From Geminicoccus sp036263595 (GTDB taxonomy: Bacteria; Pseudomonadota; Alphaproteobacteria; Geminicoccales; Geminicoccaceae), in contig NZ_DATAGQ010000130.1 in assembly GCF_036263595.1 (NCBI RefSeq), positions 1 through 33,396 of the forward strand: a stretch of DNA of 33,396 nt. The letters run 5' to 3'. The translations under genes and the position numbers were made by a program. Below, one piece after another: positions 32,121 to 33,396 of the stretch. How positions within the stretch are numbered: position 1 is the first letter of the stretch; each line of letters starts with the position of its first letter. The notes under the pieces are model-generated. The model saw only the letters and a list, made by a program, of their open reading frames with translations. It was not told where the DNA came from and searched no databases.

Positions 32121-32543
32121 TCAGTCGTGGCCCGCCGGCTGGCGCCGCATCGCCTTCACGCCCGAGCGCTGCGACTTTGTGGCCAGGCGCCGTTCCTTCG
32201 AGCCCTTGGTGGGCCTGGTTGCGCGGCGGGTCTTCGGCCGGATCGCGGCTGCCTGGATCAGCGCCACCAGCCGCGCCACCGCATCCTCCCGGTTGCGCTC
32301 CTGGGTACGGAAGTTCTGGGCGTGGATGATCAGGATGCCGTCCTGCGTCATCCGCGAGCCGGCAAGGCGGATGAGCCGTTCGCGGACATCCTCGGGAAGG
32401 GAGGGCGAGTTGAGGACGTCGAAGCGCAATTGCACGGCCGTCGACAGCTTGTTGACGTTCTGGCCGCCAGGCCCCGATGCGCGCACGAAGTTCTCGTCGA
32501 GTTCGCGTGGGTCCAGCCGGATCGAGGCAGTGACGGGAATCAT
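32121..32543 (-). CDS. arfB: Alternative ribosome-rescue factor ArfB (YaeJ-type peptidyl-tRNA hydrolase)
   Basis: A 140-residue release-factor-like protein. FVRASGPGGQNVNKLST carries the catalytic GGQ at 26-28, and the basic C-terminal tail (RPKTRRATRPTKGSKERRLATKSQRSG) fits the mRNA entry channel of stalled ribosomes. It hydrolyses peptidyl-tRNA on non-stop complexes. ATG 32543 is chosen as it matches the family N-terminus (IPVTASIRLDPREL) and has GGAAAG upstream; ATG 32597 is possible. It is followed 15 bases later by the racemase-family gene. Confidence 0.94.
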   Translation of the reverse strand: MIPVTASIRLDPRELDENFVRASGPGGQNVNKLSTAVQLRFDVLNSPSLPEDVRERLIRLAGSRMTQDGILIIHAQNFRTQERNREDAVARLVALIQAAAIRPKTRRATRPTKGSKERRLATKSQRSGVKAMRRQPAGHD

Positions 32544-32650
32544 CGGGCTTTCCAAGGCGCTGGCGGATGTTTGCTCCAAATCATCCGCGTTGACCATTGG
32601 TGCCGCGCCCTCCGATATCGCGCGGCAACGCAATCGGCTGGAAGCACCAC

Positions 32651-33396
32651 ATGTCTCTTTCGGGAAAGATCGCGCTCGTCACCGGTGCTACCGCCGGGAT
32701 CGGCCAGGCCATCGCTCGGGTCCTGCACGAGCGCGGCGCGAGGCTGCTCGTCACGGGGCGCAACGAGGAGGCCGGGAGACGGCTCGAATCGGAGCTTGGG
32801 AATGCGCGCTTCGTTCCCGCCGATGTCACCGCTCGCGTGGCACCGAAGCTGCTGGTCGATGCCGCCATGGAGACCTATGGCCGCCTCGACATCCTCGTGA
32901 ACAATGCCGGGATCGTGATGCGCGGCAACGCCGACCAGTGCACGGACGAGCAGTGGGAGCGGATCATGACCACCAACGTCACCTCCCTGTTCCGGCTGAG
33001 CCGGGAAGTGCTGCCGGTCATGCGCCGGCAGGGCAGTGGCTCGATCATCAACATCGCGTCCGACTGGGGACTGGTGGGTGCCGTCAATGCCCTGGCCTAT
33101 GGCGCCAGCAAGGGGGCCGTCGTGCAGATCACCCGGTCGATGGCGATCGACCATGCGCGCGAGGGGATCCGGGTGAACGCGGTCTGTCCTGGCGACACCG
33201 ACACGACCATGCTGGACGGCGCCATGACCGGCGGCGACCGAGCAGCCGAGCTCGCCAAAATGGGCGACGCCTTGCCACTTGGCCGCGTCGGCCAACCCGT
33301 CGAGATCGCGAGGGTCGTGGCGTTCCTGGCGTCGGACGACGCCAGCTTCATCACCGGCGCCTGCCTGCCCGTGGATGGCGGCAACACCGCCCAGTG
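32651..33396 (+). CDS. SDR-family oxidoreductase, 3' end cut by the window
   Basis: A short-chain dehydrogenase of the classical type; 248 codons are visible. The cofactor motif is TGATAGIG (11-18), NNAG follows near residue 86, and the catalytic set is S137 and Y150-x3-K154 (YGASK). The C-terminal ITGACLPVDGGN segment shows that the protein is nearly complete; the last two bases TG probably begin a TGA stop. The lack of an acidic residue after the second strand and the presence of TGRNEE suggest NADP preference, but substrate is unknown. Confidence 0.93.
   Translation, partial: MSLSGKIALVTGATAGIGQAIARVLHERGARLLVTGRNEEAGRRLESELGNARFVPADVTARVAPKLLVDAAMETYGRLDILVNNAGIVMRGNADQCTDEQWERIMTTNVTSLFRLSREVLPVMRRQGSGSIINIASDWGLVGAVNALAYGASKGAVVQITRSMAIDHAREGIRVNAVCPGDTDTTMLDGAMTGGDRAAELAKMGDALPLGRVGQPVEIARVVAFLASDDASFITGACLPVDGGNTAQ

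Overview
The window is a high-GC chromosomal segment that most resembles an alphaproteobacterium of the Rhodospirillales/Geminicoccales kind. Pointers are a three-subunit proton-translocating transhydrogenase (pntAA-pntAB-pntB), DUF2244, DUF2721, DUF6152 and DUF6644 genes, an agl/thu-type alpha-glucoside uptake operon, MeaB, and an NIC1-like nicotinamidase. The organism assignment is inference from gene content. No rRNA gene, complete IS element or CRISPR array is visible; the only tRNA gene is tRNA-Phe(GAA) at 7401-7476 on the minus strand.

Positions 1-7400 look like an accessory region lying at the 3' end of tRNA-Phe, a common integration site. It holds small, mostly unassignable genes: two minus-strand genes (248-496, 665-919) with diverged, duplicated upstream regions; a Schlafen/AlbA_2-domain protein (1102-2253); two micro-ORFs sharing a WV[RK]RED motif; two paralogous RHH-like mini proteins with CTACC-N-GGTAG inverted repeats upstream; a secreted polysaccharide-lyase-like protein with a CAG microsatellite in its signal peptide; a DUF2721 membrane protein; a ribbon-helix-helix regulator with a coupled, apparently frameshifted mini gene; a run of overlapping tiny ORFs (6207-6876); and a candidate small RNA (about 6934-7030) with a recognisable promoter and strong terminator.

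Positions 7497-16275 are ordinary chromosomal genes in mixed orientation: HAD phosphatase, cytochrome c', diheme cytochrome c, MaoC-like hydratase, MeaB, a Gly-rich lipoprotein, YqeY-like protein, nicotinamidase, DapB, a DUF4332 protein, a DUF2244 protein and endonuclease III.

Positions 16209-23559 are a carbohydrate locus. A formylglycine-type sulfatase or phosphonate monoester hydrolase faces away from a tight operon of binding protein, two permeases, GH13 alpha-glucosidase and ABC ATPase. The binding protein looks like the ThuE trehalose/maltose type, while the gene order is agl-like. The operon should import an alpha-glucoside and hydrolyse it in the cytoplasm.

Positions 23568-33396 hold a DUF6152-DUF6644 pair, a class IV aminotransferase, an AT-richer gene-poor gap with a candidate minus-strand structured RNA and an 18-bp perfect hairpin, an M20 peptidase with a cupin, the pnt operon with terminator, a frameshifted Asp/Glu racemase-family gene, ArfB, and an SDR cut off by the window end.

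Three genes (5797-5897, 6512-6776, 31303-32105) each need a one-base correction to read through. They may be decayed genes or sequencing errors. The least explained material is the accessory region: the micro-ORFs, the repeat units, the RHH operators and the two candidate RNAs.
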